Notes: generated by a model not told the origin, from the letters alone. A stretch of DNA of 64,000 nucleotides from Thuidium tamariscinum (GCA_947034885.2 OX344750.2:47095821-47159820); one strand, 5' to 3'. Numbered from the stretch's first letter, positions 24,896 through 37,547 are shown. Translations and numbers: made by a program.

Positions 24896-26120
24896 CACTA
24901 TAAGAAAACAGCGAATTCTGGGACGTCAAAAAAAACGCAATTTTCGTGTCAAACAGGATGTCTCCTAAAATCCGTCAAAATGGATAAGCAAAAAACATGG
25001 TGGAAAAAACGGAAAACACGTTCTTTTTTTTAGACATCCTTCAAGACAGGGTAATTTGAGGGACCCAAATAGTGCCATTTGGCAATGCAAAAAGGTCCAC
25101 ATCAGCAACTTTTTGGCGGGCAATGCCACCTATGATTTTTTTTCATCCATTGCCTCATCCATGTTTTTTGTGACGTGGACCCTTGAATTATGCTGAAGTG
25201 GACCCCAAATTATGCTGACGTGGATTCCAAATTATGCTGACATGGACTCCAAATTATGTTGATGTGGCATGCTTTGTCAGCACACTTTTGGGTCACTTGA
25301 AAATTGTAATGGTGTTTTTTAAGACGTCAAATTAAACGTCAGTTAGTACACTGTATCTACAAATCCAAGTCAGAAAATAAATAATATTAAAATAAATAAT
25401 AAAATAAAACAAATTAATTAAATTAAAAAATTAAAAAAATTAAAAAACTTACCACTTACCTTTTTGAGAACTTTTGATGGTGAAATGAAAAGATTACTTC
25501 ATTTAAAGTTAATGAAAATGAAGGAGAAAAAGCCTATACTTATATCCTTTCTCAGCCTTAGGTGAGACAAAAGATATGGGATTTGAGAAAATGGCAACTT
25601 GACAATTGAATATGTTGATGTCATTTGAAACATGTCACGTCATTTCAAACATCAAGATGTTTTCTTGAACATGTCAACGTTATTTTTGCATATTCCATAT
25701 TGATTGTCTCTCCTCCCACCACTGAACTAGTATAAAGACCACTTGTTTTCATCCATATTATGCATTCAAATCATCCATCCATTCCCTTTTTTTTTGCAAA
25801 ACATGCCACGTGGCTGCCCTTTCTCTAAATTTTTCAGTTGTGATCAATTTTTACTACAGACCATAAATTTTTTAATTAATTTAAAAAAATTAGAATGAAC
25901 TCTTTGCTGACGTGGCCATCTATGTTTTTTTGGATGTTTGAAAAAATCTTACCATGTTCAATGTGATGTCTAAAAAAACATCCCTGTCTTAGTGAACATA
26001 TTGAAAAACATGCAATGTTTCCAGTGACATCTAATAAAATCCTACGAGCACTGTCGCGTTTTTAAAAAATATGACGCGTTTTTGTTTTGACAACACAGAA
26101 AACGCGAGTTTCTTATAGTG
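24896..26120. mobile_element. CACTA-like non-autonomous element, 1.2 kb
   Basis: It begins CACTATAAGAAAACAGCG and ends inversely in CGCGAGTTTCTTATAGTG. A 3-bp duplication, CAC, flanks it at 24893-24895 and 26121-26123. The sub-terminal regions are also loosely inverted (GACATCC words and poly-A/T stretches on both sides). An internal array of ~28-base units built on AAATTATGCTGACGTGGA lies at about 25180-25270. No transposase is seen, so it would depend on a CACTA element elsewhere. Confidence 0.85.
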
Positions 26121-26123
26121 CAC

Positions 26124-28261
26124 ATACCAGCAACACCAAATTCACTTCAAGTTGCCTCCCCCATTGTCACACTAGAAAATCCAAAAAACTACAGATGACA
26201 AAAAAGATGAAGAACAAATGAATTTTGCATTTGAACCTCACAAATCAACATAGGTGATTATCTTACAGCTCTAAAACTCTTATTCTGCCCAACTGACCAA
26301 AATCTAACTTCCAACTTCCAAAACACTCTTTCTTCAATAGTTCTCACAATGTATTAAAACCCTGCTCACATTCCTTTGAATGACTTAAAATTCATTTGCT
26401 ATGGATAAGTTTAGAAATTACCTCTAACAACTGATTTTTTTTGCGGTATTGAGCTCAATCCTTTGTTACTCCAACAGCATCAAATTTAAACCCTAAACTC
26501 TTCGTTGATAAATAATGGATCGTTGACCTCCTTCACATATTACTCCTTCATAACCTACAACAAAGTATAGAATTCATCCTACAAGTTAGAGAGGGTAGAG
26601 ACTCCGATAGAGATGCAAGAGCTATGCACTTGACGGAAAGAATCATGTAAAAAAAACAAAAGAAAGTGACCATTCTAAGCTCTTAAACAAGGCCTCATGT
26701 ACAAGTTCTGAAATTCAATGAAGAAGATAAATACTTGAAGACGCTAAGCCAAAGGAGAACCCCTGGTGTGCCCCACAAAACAATATGCGTTGCTCCAAAC
26801 TCTTAATAAAATGACTCACCACTTGAGATTGAATATCCTACTCTCTTTCTATGACATTTGAAGTTCAAGCTACAAATCCAAAAGAGCAACACAAAAATTT
26901 CAATAAATGAGCCATGAAACTCCAAATACTTAGAGGTTTAATTTGCTTCACTTCTTCACTCTTGACATGTGCACAAATTACTTAGAGTCACATACCCTAA
27001 TCAGTTTAGGTAATGTGACTCAAGTATTTGTTCTTTAACCTTGAAAAAGCACATTAGTTCCATACATAGAAACATAAAAGCAGGAAGCATAACTGCCTCT
27101 ATCACAAATACTTCACACTAGTATAAGAGCACATCATACAGGTGAAGCTTTGCTTGACTGAGCACCTAAAATCCGTCTGATTGCCAAAATCAATCCCGAA
27201 GTCCCGAAGTTTGTCTTCTTTTTCTCAAGCTAAGTTAAATCTTTTAAATTCAAAGCCTGCAATCTTCTCTTGATGATGGTTTGCCGTTGTGAGTGTAGAC
27301 CACCTGAGAGTTGACAAAACAAGCTATACATGCATCACTATTTCATACCCAGTTATTTTCAAACCCAGGCACAATCAGAGAATGCATGATATTCATACTG
27401 ACAAGCTCCCCAATACATGCAATTCGACACCTAAACCCAAGAATGATACTAATGGCAGGCTTTGAACTACCCGAGAAAATGGAATCACATATGAATGCAA
27501 CTATGAGCTGATTGAGTTGCACTTGCCTTCCATTAGTCGCTATATTAAGCATGTTGCTAAGCCTACATCCTCAACAATCCATCATGTTGCATTAAAGTAG
27601 GGAAACTTTGCCGTCACTTAGTCCATGACTTTGACATATGTTCTCCGAAACATTACGAAAAATGGTTATCAAGAACATTCTTGATTTCTAGCTCAACATC
27701 AACTTCAATGTCCCTCATACGATTATACATTACACTTGAAAGGGTACAAAGAAAAAGCAGTGAGATTGAGTCCTAGTATTTCCAAGCTCATGACATGGCA
27801 TCACGACCACAAAAATGAAGACAACATTATGAGAGGGCCCCCAAACTCAGAAGCATGGAAATTTGCTTTGAGAAAATGAAAATTCCTTCAAAATCCAAGA
27901 AATGTATTTCTTGGAATGGCCATGGATGGAGTGAATCCTTTCGGCAATAATTCCACTGCATATTCTATTTGGCCTATAGTGCTTACGTGCTACAATCTAC
28001 CGCCTTGGCTAACCATGAAGACTTCTTTTCTGATACTTGCTGCAATCATCCCTGGTGAATTAATGGATTAATTATTGTTTTTATATTTGAAATGAAGCCT
28101 AAATTCCAAGCCTTCATGTATTTTCTTAATATTATATGCATTATCATTGGTCTTTCACCAATCAAACAATATTATAGACATTCCATAGTATCATGTGTAC
28201 TACATAGATGCTTCATTTAATTTCACATTTTGGATCAAACATCTCTATAGCATTCAATATA
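26124..28261. other. Unannotated AT-rich region
   Basis: No exon-like homology. The block 27300-28030 is of more balanced composition and may be an old gene or element fragment. A 66-codon plus-strand frame (27311-27511) and a 69-codon minus-strand frame (27343-27552) overlap there, and I recognise neither. Confidence 0.35.
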
Positions 28262-28477
28262 CACTAGTAGAAACCCCTGTTTAATGTGACAAGGCCTAAT
28301 TTTTCTTGACGGATTTTGCTAGGCATCAAAAGTAACAACCTATGTTTTGATATCAGCGTTAATGTTGTGTTGAACGTTTTTGTTGACATAAAAACACGGG
28401 TTGTTACTTTTGATGCCTAGAAAAATCTGTCAAGAAAAATTAGGCCTTGTCACATTAAACGGGGATTTCTACTAGAG
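28262..28477. mobile_element. CACTA-type foldback MITE, 216 bp
   Basis: It begins CACTAGTAGAAACCCC and ends with the inverse, GGGGATTTCTACTAGAG, with one mismatch in the CACTA end. The arms pair for ~85 bases (for example AATGTGACAAGGCCTAATTT with its complement). The flanking 3-bp duplication ATA is at 28259-28261 and 28478-28480. It ends 14 bases before the first tnp2-like reading frame, which is suggestive but not proof that the two are related. Confidence 0.85.
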
Positions 28478-28491
28478 ATAAACAATTGTAG

Positions 28492-31490
28492 ATGAATATG
28501 AATGATGAACTAAGTAATTTTGCAGGAAAGAAGAAAGTTAAAAATATGAATGTGTACTTAGCACCTATTGTTGATGAACTAAATCAATTATGGACCAGTG
28601 GAGCAGAATGTTTTGATGCAAACAAGAAAGAAACATTCTTAATGAAGGCAATACTTTTGTGGACTATGCATGACTATCCCATATATGGTGTGGCGTCTTC
28701 ATTGCAAACCCAAGGTTTTTTTGGATGTACTATTTGTGGACTAGAAAATGTAAATTTCTACTCTGCAAAGGAATTGGGGAAAATCATATATCATGGATAT
28801 TGGAAGTATTTACCAGAGGGTCATCGTTGGAGGTCAAATGAATATGCTAGTAAATTCAACGAAGAAGTGGAGCCTAGTTCTAAGCCCCCTCCAATTATGG
28901 ATGGTTGGGATTGGTTAGTGCAATTGGAAAAAGTTCAAATTGGAAGTTTGGAACTTGAAAAAAGTGTCATGACAAGTTGCTCTAAGTTGTATGACCTTGA
29001 GTATTGGGCGGTAAGCTTCATTTTATGCCTTAAATGATATGAATCTATACATACTATTTCACTAGGTTAAACATGCTTGTGTACTTGTATAGTTGTATTT
29101 TGCTTGCAATCGTTTATTGTATACAAATACATGCATTAAATTTAATTAGTAACCACAATACTTTTATCTTTAATTTTGAACTTTGGTGTGTAGGAACTCC
29201 TAATACAACACCTTCTTGATCCAATGCACATTGAAAAAAATGTGTGTGCTTCACTTTTCAAAACTATAACAAATACAAAAGGTACGAAGGCTGATTTAGA
29301 GGTGCAAATAATGGAAATGAAGAATATGAGAGTCATGAAGGATATGTGGATTGAGCTAGGATGTACGCCGACTCTAGCACCGTGGATTTTTACAAAGACT
29401 GAATTTAACGAAGTAATTCATGTGCTCCAAACTATAAAAACTCCTAAGAATTACGGGTCTTCATTTGAATACAAATTTGCGGATTACAAAATCACAGGCA
29501 TGAAGACCTATGATTACCACAATCTTTTGTATGATTTACTCCCTAAATATTGCAGTTAGAGATGCTTTAAATGATAATCTCCAAAGCATTGTATACCAAT
29601 TGGGCAAACTTTTTTGTTGGATATGTAGAAAAGGAAATTGATAAATAAAAAATTTCAGGGATGAAAACAATGGCAGTAGAGTTAATGTGTGATATGGAAA
29701 GAAATCTTCCTCCAAGTTTCTTTGACATTCAAGTGCATGACATTTGGCATCTAGTTAAAGAAGTTGAATTACGAAGCCCTATTTCAGCTTGTTGAATGTA
29801 CTTTCTGGAAAGATATATGAAAGATTTAAAAAGTTGGGTTAGACAAAAGGCTTGTCCAGAGGGTTCTATGGCCGAAGGTTATATTCTATCAGAGGCAATG
29901 CACTACACCATAGAGTACACAACTCAATTGGCCCCAAATGCACTTCAATTGTGGAAGTTTGAGGAAGACCAACATTTATCAAAAATGGTATTGCCAAAAA
30001 CATATAAAATTTGACTCCTAGATTGAGATCCAAAAGGAAATGTGTTTTTGCGGCAAGTGCATAACTTTGTACTGAAAAATGATCCTTGCATGGCATCTTG
30101 GAGAAGCCATTATGATGTGGAAGTCATTGACCATGAAGTACCCTTTGTTCTATGGACAATTGACGAGATGAGAACCCAAATTCAATTGGGTGAATTTACA
30201 TCAGATCGTGCATATAATATTTTATTGGGTCCACATCCAAAAGTGAAGTTTTTCACACACATGTCAAGTGCAAGGAAATATTTGAGAGTAGAAGCAAGAG
30301 ATGATGAAAAAAAAAAAAAGATTCAGGTGTGAATTTAACTTTTCTGTTCTAATTGTATTGGATGTAATTAAAATTGTTTAAGATATTATTTGCTTTTTTG
30401 AAATTTGAGCAAAAAATAATTTCCTATTCATGTAAATTCTTTGACTAATTGATTAGTACAATATCTAATAATTGAATTATGTTTAGGCATAGCATGTTCA
30501 TTTTATGACTTGGATGACAATGGAGACCCTTGTATTATTGAATACTATGACAAAATCTAGAATATTGTAAAAGTGAGATTCACATCTTTTACAATAATAT
30601 TATTGTGAGGCGATTGGTATGATAGTAAACCTACACATTGTGAAAATGCGAGAGTTGTAATTGATGAATGCAAGTTCACACGTGTCCGTACAAGAAAATA
30701 CATGCCATTTCACTTGGAAGGACAAGAACCCTTTGTATACCCTCTTGATGTAGACCAAGTATTTTACATCAAGGATAGAGTTAATAAAGGTTGGCATCTT
30801 GTTATTAAATATGAACCTAGGTCCCACAAAATTGTATATATAAGGGGAACTAACAAAGGTGGACAAGTGGAAGAAGGTATTGCAACATTAAAAGATGATA
30901 AAGGCAATACAAATGTGTCAACATCTAATGTGAGACATATGAAAAATATAGATGAACATGTGTCCATGGTAGAGTTCATAGATGAGGAAGCATATGAATT
31001 TACTGATGATAGTGGTGACGAAGCGACATTTAATGATGAAGAAGGTCATCTTCAATCATCTAGGCAAAGCGAATTTCATAACCTTAATGAAATTGACTTT
31101 GATGTTCATGCCCAAGAGCCAGTTCATGTAGGAATTTTGCACCCAAGATAAAGACTTCAAAGGTATTTTGGTGGGCACTTGATAGGAGAAGATGACTTCT
31201 ATAGTTTAGAATCTGATGTTCCAAATTTACTTGATGATGTCATTGGATTCTCTGGGAGTGATAGAGAATAGTGAATTCTTTATTATAAACAATTTTGAAG
31301 ACCAAAATGTGTACAAGCAAATGTGTGTAGAGGTCCAAAAATACTTCAACATACAAGTCCCTAAAGCAAGGTTTAAACCTTCATCAATATTTATCTTTCC
31401 TAAACCCAAAGTGCACAACTGTTTAGTTAAGTTGTTGGAGGACACCATCTATAAATTTTTGAATGTAAGTCCCTACCAATTGCTAGTTTA
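28492..31490 (+). pseudogene. CACTA (En/Spm) tnp2-type transposase, broken
   Basis: Segments follow the order of plant tnp2 transposases with their usual partner domains. The transposase-21 type region contains NVYLAPIVDELNQLW, AILLWTMHDYPIYGV and GFFGCTICG (28540-28740), then LLDPMHIEKNVCASLFKT (about 29210). A DUF4218-like region has VHDIWHLVKEVELRSPISA and YFLERYMKDLKSWVRQKA (29740-29850). A DUF4216-like region has FHLEGQEPFVYPLDVDQVFY (30705-30765), followed by an acidic tail (30950-31050). Short intron-like gaps (29025-29190) separate some exons, but stops (TGA near 29793 and TGA near 30013) and shifted frames break others. The gene is non-functional here. Terminal CACTA repeats of the parent element were not located. 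Confidence 0.82.
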
Positions 31491-32039
31491 GTGTACCTAC
31501 AATTTAGAATGTAGGATTTTGTAGTCTTTATATAAGAAAAAGTTTTGTCTTTCAACATTTTTATTAAAAAAATATGAATATATCCTATAGGTTGTGTATT
31601 TTAGTCAATAAGTTTGAAAATGATTTTGAAAAGAATATGAGTTTCTTAAACCAAAAATTATTTTATATCTGTCTTTGCAAATATTATAAAGTGCAAAGTA
31701 GTACTAATTAAATTACAAAAAATAGTTTTAAATCCTACTTAATTAATTATTGACAAATCTACTAATTACGGTAATTTTTCTAATTGAAAAGATATCAACT
31801 GATAGCCAATGCTTGTCTATTTATACATATTTTAGGTGTTCTATTTGATCCAAAATGATAATTTTGATCTAATAGAATTTAGAAGTCTACATTTGGAATG
31901 CAAGCGCACGCACACACACACAATATTATATATATAAAATATTTACTTGAATGTAGGATCTAAATTAGTTTTTGATTATTAATTTGTCTATAATTAGTTG
32001 ATTAGGATTTTTTGGCTAAGAGATTTAAAAAAATATAAA
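31491..32039. other. AT-rich spacer
   Basis: No coding signal. It contains a short (CA)n/(TA)n stretch at about 31905-31940. Confidence 0.5.
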
Positions 32040-32345
32040 CATTTTAATAACATATAGTACATACAAATTAGTAGAAAGAAAATATAAGCATGTAATTTTG
32101 AATATAAATTAATATAAAATATATATAAACATGTTACAAACATATAGTACATACAAATTAGTAGAAAGAAAATATAAGCATGTAATTTTGAATATAAATT
32201 AATATAAAAAATATATAAACATGTTACAAACATATAGTACATACAAATTAGTAGAAAGAAAATATAAGCATGTAATTTTGAATATAAATTAATATAAAAA
32301 ATATATAAACATGTTACAAACTTATAGTATATATAAATTATTTTA
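32040..32345. repeat. 90-bp tandem repeat, about 3.4 copies
   Basis: The word CATATAGTACATACAAATTA recurs at 32051, 32141 and 32231, and in degenerate form at 32321, a period of exactly 90 bases. The first three copies are almost identical, which suggests recent expansion. The repeat produces a repetitive minus-strand frame (31994-32242) that is not a gene. Confidence 0.9.
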
Positions 32346-32772
32346 AAAAATTGTAAGTATGTAATAAATATATAAAATCCTTTTTACAATTGTAAAAGTA
32401 GTAATGGTGTACAAATGGAAGAAGTAAAGGTGTAATAAAAAAACATAATATAAATGATAAAATTGTGAAATAGATTAAGTATAGTACCTAGTATGGTATC
32501 AAACCATCAAGTTATTTTGTAACTGAATTAATAGAATCTCTTATCAAAGATCATGTAGCTAAGATTGAGCAACTGTACTATCAATAAAGGCGCAAAACCT
32601 TAAGTCCAATGCTAGCTAGCCAATAAAAAAGGTAATTTTGAATGCCCATGACCTTTTAGGTATGAATACTTCATTGTGCTTGAAGTCTCATAGGTTTTAA
32701 TGTTTCTCCCAAATTTTGGGTGAATTGATCTTTTGTTCAAACATTCCAAATCAATAGAGAGATGTTGAATTG

Positions 32773-33342
32773 TTAACATGAAAAGTCCCATTGTTCCTAT
32801 AGGGGACAAATTGCATTTTGGGTAGGTTCCTATGAGCTCAATTTTTGGTCAAACTTTTTGAAACTTTGTAATAACATGAAAAAGTGTATTAACTTTTTAA
32901 GAATTAAATATTTATTTCAATCAAAGATTAGGAACAAAAGTTATGCTTTGAAACCCTCAGAATGCAAGAAATTGGGCAACAAAAAAACTAACAAAAAATT
33001 GAAAAAAATTAATTGAAATTTTTTTCTTGTAGATTATTTCCTTGTCTAAATTAGAAACTTTGATTCATACATGAATTAAGTAGAAGTTATGGAAGTTCTT
33101 GTTTTGCAGGTAAAAAAAACATCTTTATGGAAAAAAAACTTTTTTTTCTACTTTGAATGCTAATATCTTTCAATCTATATGGTCGACATCGCATAAAATT
33201 TACCACATGATGTAAGATAAGTGTAGTATAAGATCTCAAAGTTAGATTAAAAAAAATTATTCCTTCATTACATGCTCAGAAAGGGACACTTTTGAGTGGA
33301 TTTTGGCAAGGAGAAAAAGGCCATGGGACTTGAGTGGCTACA
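32773..33342 (+). repeat. TTAA-flanked element, degenerate copy G
   Basis: TTAACATGAAAAGTCCCATTG at the left, then GGGGACAAATTGCATTTTGG, aligns with the left end and interior of the intact element at 55812. The interior continues to match (33030-33150, the GATTCATACATGAATT/GAAGTTATGG area). The right end near 33325-33342 is recognisable but eroded. Orientation is the same as the copy at 55812. Confidence 0.5.
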
Positions 33343-33789
33343 AAACAAATCTCCTAATTAAAGGGAGACCCTAAACCCAATACTAATGACTTTCCCATTG
33401 GCAATCAATTTGGTGTCATATTTCCAAAAAGGATGGAACAAATTTCTTCCTTTTTCAAGGTTGGACCTATAAGTTCATGACACATAAGAGAAAAAGAAAA
33501 TAAGAAACAATGAGCAAAAAAGTACTTCTTGAATGATCAAAATTGGAAGAGCCTAGAAATTCACTCTAGGTCTGAGGCACTCTTTGCCTCTTAAAATTCA
33601 CAGTAATTTTGTTTTAAGCAAGAAAATCACCATAATTCTTAAGTTCTCCATCATTTAGGTTGATGCAACTCTGAAAATATTTGCTTTGCCTTTCACGCTC
33701 GCTCGATCATCTATATAGTTGCTTATTTGATTGTTTATGTGTGCTTTCACCTTCTTTTGTGTGTGATATTTAACCTTGCACACCTTTCA

Positions 33790-33915
33790 TTACTAAGAGG
33801 GGCTTTGTGATTGCAAATATGAATTTAGAATTTGCATATTTCATGATGCAAGGAAAAATGTATAATTTCAACATTTTTCCACTGGCCGAGTGAGGAGGTC
33901 ATATCATCTGAACAA
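33790..33915 (+). repeat. Inverted repeat arm, partner at 37305-37415
   Basis: TGCAAATATGAATTTAGAATTTGCA followed by poly-T and CACTGGCCGAGTGAGGAGGTCA is matched in reverse by GACCCCTCGCTCGGCCACTCAGG ... GCAAATTTTGAGTTCATATTTGC at 37305-37415. The two arms enclose ~3.4 kb that contains a Harbinger-like MITE and two TTAA elements. They could be two unrelated copies of one repeat in opposite orientation, or the ends of one composite element. Confidence 0.5.
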
Positions 33916-34000
33916 TTGGGAGTCCTAATCTGGGAAATTCCAACAACAACTGGTAGTCTAATCGAGGAGCTTCCAAAAATCTGAACCAACAAAAGGCTAA

Positions 34001-34417
34001 GGGTCTGTTCCCACTTGCGCTTAGTTGGGGATGCTGGTCCTAGTTGGGAGCGCTTTATCTAGAAACCTGGAAACCCTTTTACACTTGCGGAGGTTCAGAA
34101 GCCGGTGTTGAGGCTCAGGTTTACCTCGCTCGTGCGACGGAGCTTACGTATGCTGTGCTTTTCAACGTCCTTCGTGCCACGGCGAAGAACTTCACAGCGC
34201 CGTTCACATTGGACTTCCTTCCTGCATTGGTGGGGTTTTTAGCGTGAGCCAGAAGACAGAGCTTGCTGTCTGTGAGCAACACCGTCCCAGTCCTCCTTGC
34301 ACCGAACCATCCACATAGGCTCGGAATTTAGCTACTACAGTAGTTGTGAACGCACTGCACTCTTAGACGGAGTTCTCCCTTCAGACTGCTCCCTTAAGCG
34401 CAAGTGGGAACAGACCC
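34001..34417. mobile_element. Harbinger/Tourist-like MITE, 417 bp
   Basis: The terminal inverted repeats are strong: GGGTCTGTTCCCACTTGCGC at the left, and the right end reads GCGCAAGTGGGAACAGACCC. The flanking trinucleotide TAA is duplicated at 33998-34000 and 34418-34420, as expected for PIF/Harbinger insertions. The interior is GC-rich compared with the surroundings (34080-34340) and opens short frames with no recognisable product. A hAT assignment is less likely because no 8-bp duplication is visible. Confidence 0.8.
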
Positions 34418-34420
34418 TAA

Positions 34421-35198
34421 GCTTACTTTAACTTTCAATCCTCGTTCTTTGAAAAGAAACCGCAACTCCCGCTTGAAACTCGCAGTTTGTTGCTATTTTG
34501 GGTCAGGAACTCAAAATCCACATTGGGAACGAGTAGCTCTTTTCAGACGTTGTTCAAAACGTTGCTTGAAACTTGTTTGTCCAAATTTTTTCACCTTTGG
34601 AGTCAAACGGTGCTTAAACATTGCTTATTTTCTTTGGGGATGTAAACGTGGCTAAAAAACGTTGCATACCCCCCCTTATTCTAGTAGTACATGACATCAA
34701 GCAACTCCTAATTATGTGGTGAAGCTCAAGTCTTGTGTGCGGGCTTAGAAGAATTCCTTTTAAGCCTACAAGAGCCCGTTGCAAATCACTATTGGCCTCT
34801 AGTGCTAGATGGCAACTCTTGGAATTATCTATTCTTATATTTCATGGTGGACAATGGTTGGGATTAGAGGGGATGCCTTTAGTGTTTTCATTTTAGTGTG
34901 TCATAAATTTGAGTTGATCACTACTTTTGGACATATGATGGATTTGTGAGCAATTTTTAAGCCTATAAATTGAATTAAACTATAGAAAATGGTATGTAGA
35001 AGTTTTTGATGTCATACCTAGCTTTGCTAAAAAGCTTTCAACTAGTATAAATGCACCAAAGTTATTATGTACATTTGGTTTTTAAATGTGAAAGTTGTGG
35101 ATTTTCAACTGAATTTTGTTTACAAGAATTTAATTCGATTACAAAAAAATCATTCTAGAAATTAAAGATTCAAGGGATACATAGGTAAACAAATACAC
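34421..35198. other. Repeat-rich spacer
   Basis: No gene. AT-rich sequence with a few GC-richer words. Confidence 0.4.
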
Positions 35199-35566
35199 TT
35201 AACCCCTAAACGATGGGCGGGTCACCGTGGGGGGCAGCGGCCCAGTGAACAATATAGATTTCTGCGCAGACCGCTCAAGCTAGACCAATCACAGATGTGA
35301 ACTGGAACACAAGTCAACAAAGGAAGTAGTCCAGTAGGCAATTTACAAGAGGGGCAGTGGAAATCCGACACCCTCTTTTGAGAATTTTGGCTCCTGTAAA
35401 TATATGAGTTCATTGATTGAGGATTTTCAGTGCACTGTATGATGGCACACAATCGTAACTTTGCTACCAAAAAAATTCGATGAAAAACTTTGTTTTCCTC
35501 ATGCGGCAGACTGTTTGGAAGTCATTCATCAACTAGAAACTGGCGTGCGCGTCGTTTAAGGGTTAA
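35199..35566. repeat. TTAA-flanked element, copy A, 368 bp
   Basis: Left end TTAACCCCTAAACGATGGGC. The right end read inversely is TTAACCCTTAAACGACGCGC. TTAA is present at both borders. The interior is GC-richer than that of the copy at 55812 and does not match it, so this is another subfamily sharing only the end design. No coding capacity. Confidence 0.65.
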
Positions 35567-36143
35567 TTTCATTCTTGAAACAATTGATAATCAGATTTAA
35601 GTTCAAGATTGAATGAAAAACTAAATTGTTGACAATTTTAAGTATGAATTGAAACACAATAATTACAATTGTGGGATTGTTCTAGCAAAGCTATCTTGAC
35701 CTTGTCAAACAAATCTTTTTTGAGAAATTGTAAAAATGGCATTCAAACATGAATCTTTTTAGTTGTTTTTTTGAAGATGCTTAGATTGCTCCCAAAACAA
35801 GATTGTTCGTAACTTTCTCATCACTAGTCCAAATAGAATTAATGAAATCTTTCTATACAAGAAAAAAATAACTTCTATGAGAAAGAAAACTTTAAAAAAT
35901 GTATTTTGACTTTTTGTGATTTTTTTGTATTGTCTAACAAATAATGTTTGGGCTTCAGATGGCATCACTTTTGCTTTCAAGCACCAAATAAAATAAAAAT
36001 TATATTCCCTAAAAATTGATGTGTTTTCCTATCTTTGAAAAAAGTTTCAAAAAATCAAGATGAAAATTGAGACGATAAATGCCTATCCAAATTCCATTTT
36101 TGCCTTTGCGAGAGGACAATGGGACTTTAGGGACTAGTTTTAA
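35567..36143 (-). repeat. TTAA-family element, truncated copy I
   Basis: The interior matches element H (GATGCTTAGATTGCTC, GTAACTTTCTCATCACTAGTCC) and, in reverse, the copy at 55812. The right end GGACTTTAGGGACTAGTTTTAA is eroded. The left end is missing or interrupted by element A. This copy lacks the nested 187-bp MITE and the TA microsatellite present in element H, so it serves as the empty site for both. Confidence 0.55.
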
Positions 36144-37304
36144 ATCTTTGTTTCCATTCACCAATTCATAATACACCAAGAGTCGTTGAGTTAATTATTT
36201 AGAATAGAATGTCAATTTGCTAAAGTATATTGCAAGACAAATCCCAACAAATAAAAAGTGGTGATTTTAACCATGAAAGCCACCACATTTTATCATAAAT
36301 TTATGTCAAATTTCATTTTCAAAATCCCAATTGCATCAATAAAATTAAACACAATTATTTTTATACAAAGCAAAAAATTTAGTATGAAAATTGTGGTGCT
36401 TCAAAATTTGAAAAACTTCATTTCCACAAGGTCTCACCTATTGAATATCACTTTGGCTCTATATAGCTAAGTCTCTACACAACTAAAGTAAGAGGCTTGT
36501 AAAGCAATCATTGAAGAGTTGATTACTTTGGGGGGGAAGCTAAGCTCCTTGAAACAATTTCTAGTAAATTTTCATAAGAAAGAAGATGTAATTGGCATCT
36601 AATTTAAATTGTTTCATATTTCATAGCCCTTTGTGAAATTAGTTACAAATTTTTGAAGTTGAAACAAAGTAGTCATCAATGTTCATCAAAAGCATCCATC
36701 TCCTAATATGTATAGAGTTGGTACATTCAAGAGAGAAAAATATATTGTCTGTCATGTTCACAATGAACCTCACCTTAACCCTAAACAATTGTTGTCTAAA
36801 GTAAAACAACCCATTATGGACTTTCTACCCCTTACAGACTCCTAGGATTGAATCCATTACAGTTTTCTTTCAGAGAATGAGATTTAGGCCACAATCAATG
36901 TCTTGGCGAATTAGAATGGAGTGATTAGTGACGATAATAGAAACTATTTCAACTTTTTAGTGTTAATTACCTGTAGGAAGTGACTCTTTCAAGCCTTTGG
37001 AGTTAGAAAATATTTTGACTGTATTACGTGAATAAGATGACCATTATGGTTATAGTTTAGATTGGTTTTGGAGTAGTTTAAAAACCATGATGGATGGAAC
37101 ACTTCAAAAATTCAGAACAAATTCACACTTTGTCCAAAAAATATAGTTTCAACTACTTTCATCATTTCTATCACTTGTCCACATGTGGGAAAAAAATTAG
37201 AAGATTTCAAGAGTGACATGAAGGCAAACTCCTCATTTGGTAATGGTCTGTTTTACCTTATTCGATGGACAAATGGATGCTGAGACTCGCTATTAGGGGG
37301 CAGG
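36144..37304. other. AT-rich spacer
   Basis: No exon-like sequence. Frames are short and dominated by Lys, Asn, Ile and Phe codons. Confidence 0.45.
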
Positions 37305-37415
37305 GAGAACTGACCCCTCGCTCGGCCACTCAGGTAAAATGCTGTAATTTTTTATTTTTCACACAAATTTATTTTTGCAAATTTTGAGTTCATATTTGCG
37401 ATCAGAGACCCCAAT
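37305..37415 (-). repeat. Inverted repeat arm, partner at 33790-33915
   Basis: Reverse-complement partner of the arm described at 33790. It ends ~130 bases before the first VPS26-like exon, so the composite repeat block borders the pseudogene directly. Confidence 0.5.
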
Positions 37416-37547
37416 ATAGCTAGGGGGTGAAGAAAGTAGGGGTGATCACGGCTCAAACTAGGGGGCTTTTTGTTTTGATTGCACCTTGGTAAAACATGGT
37501 AAGGCCAAGCGAGGGCCAATCCACCCAAATCCTATTAGGCGAGTGTG

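Noticed and set aside
33790-37415. LTR retrotransposon from the paired repeat arms
   Set aside because: The arms are inverted, not direct, and no gag/pol reading frame lies between them.
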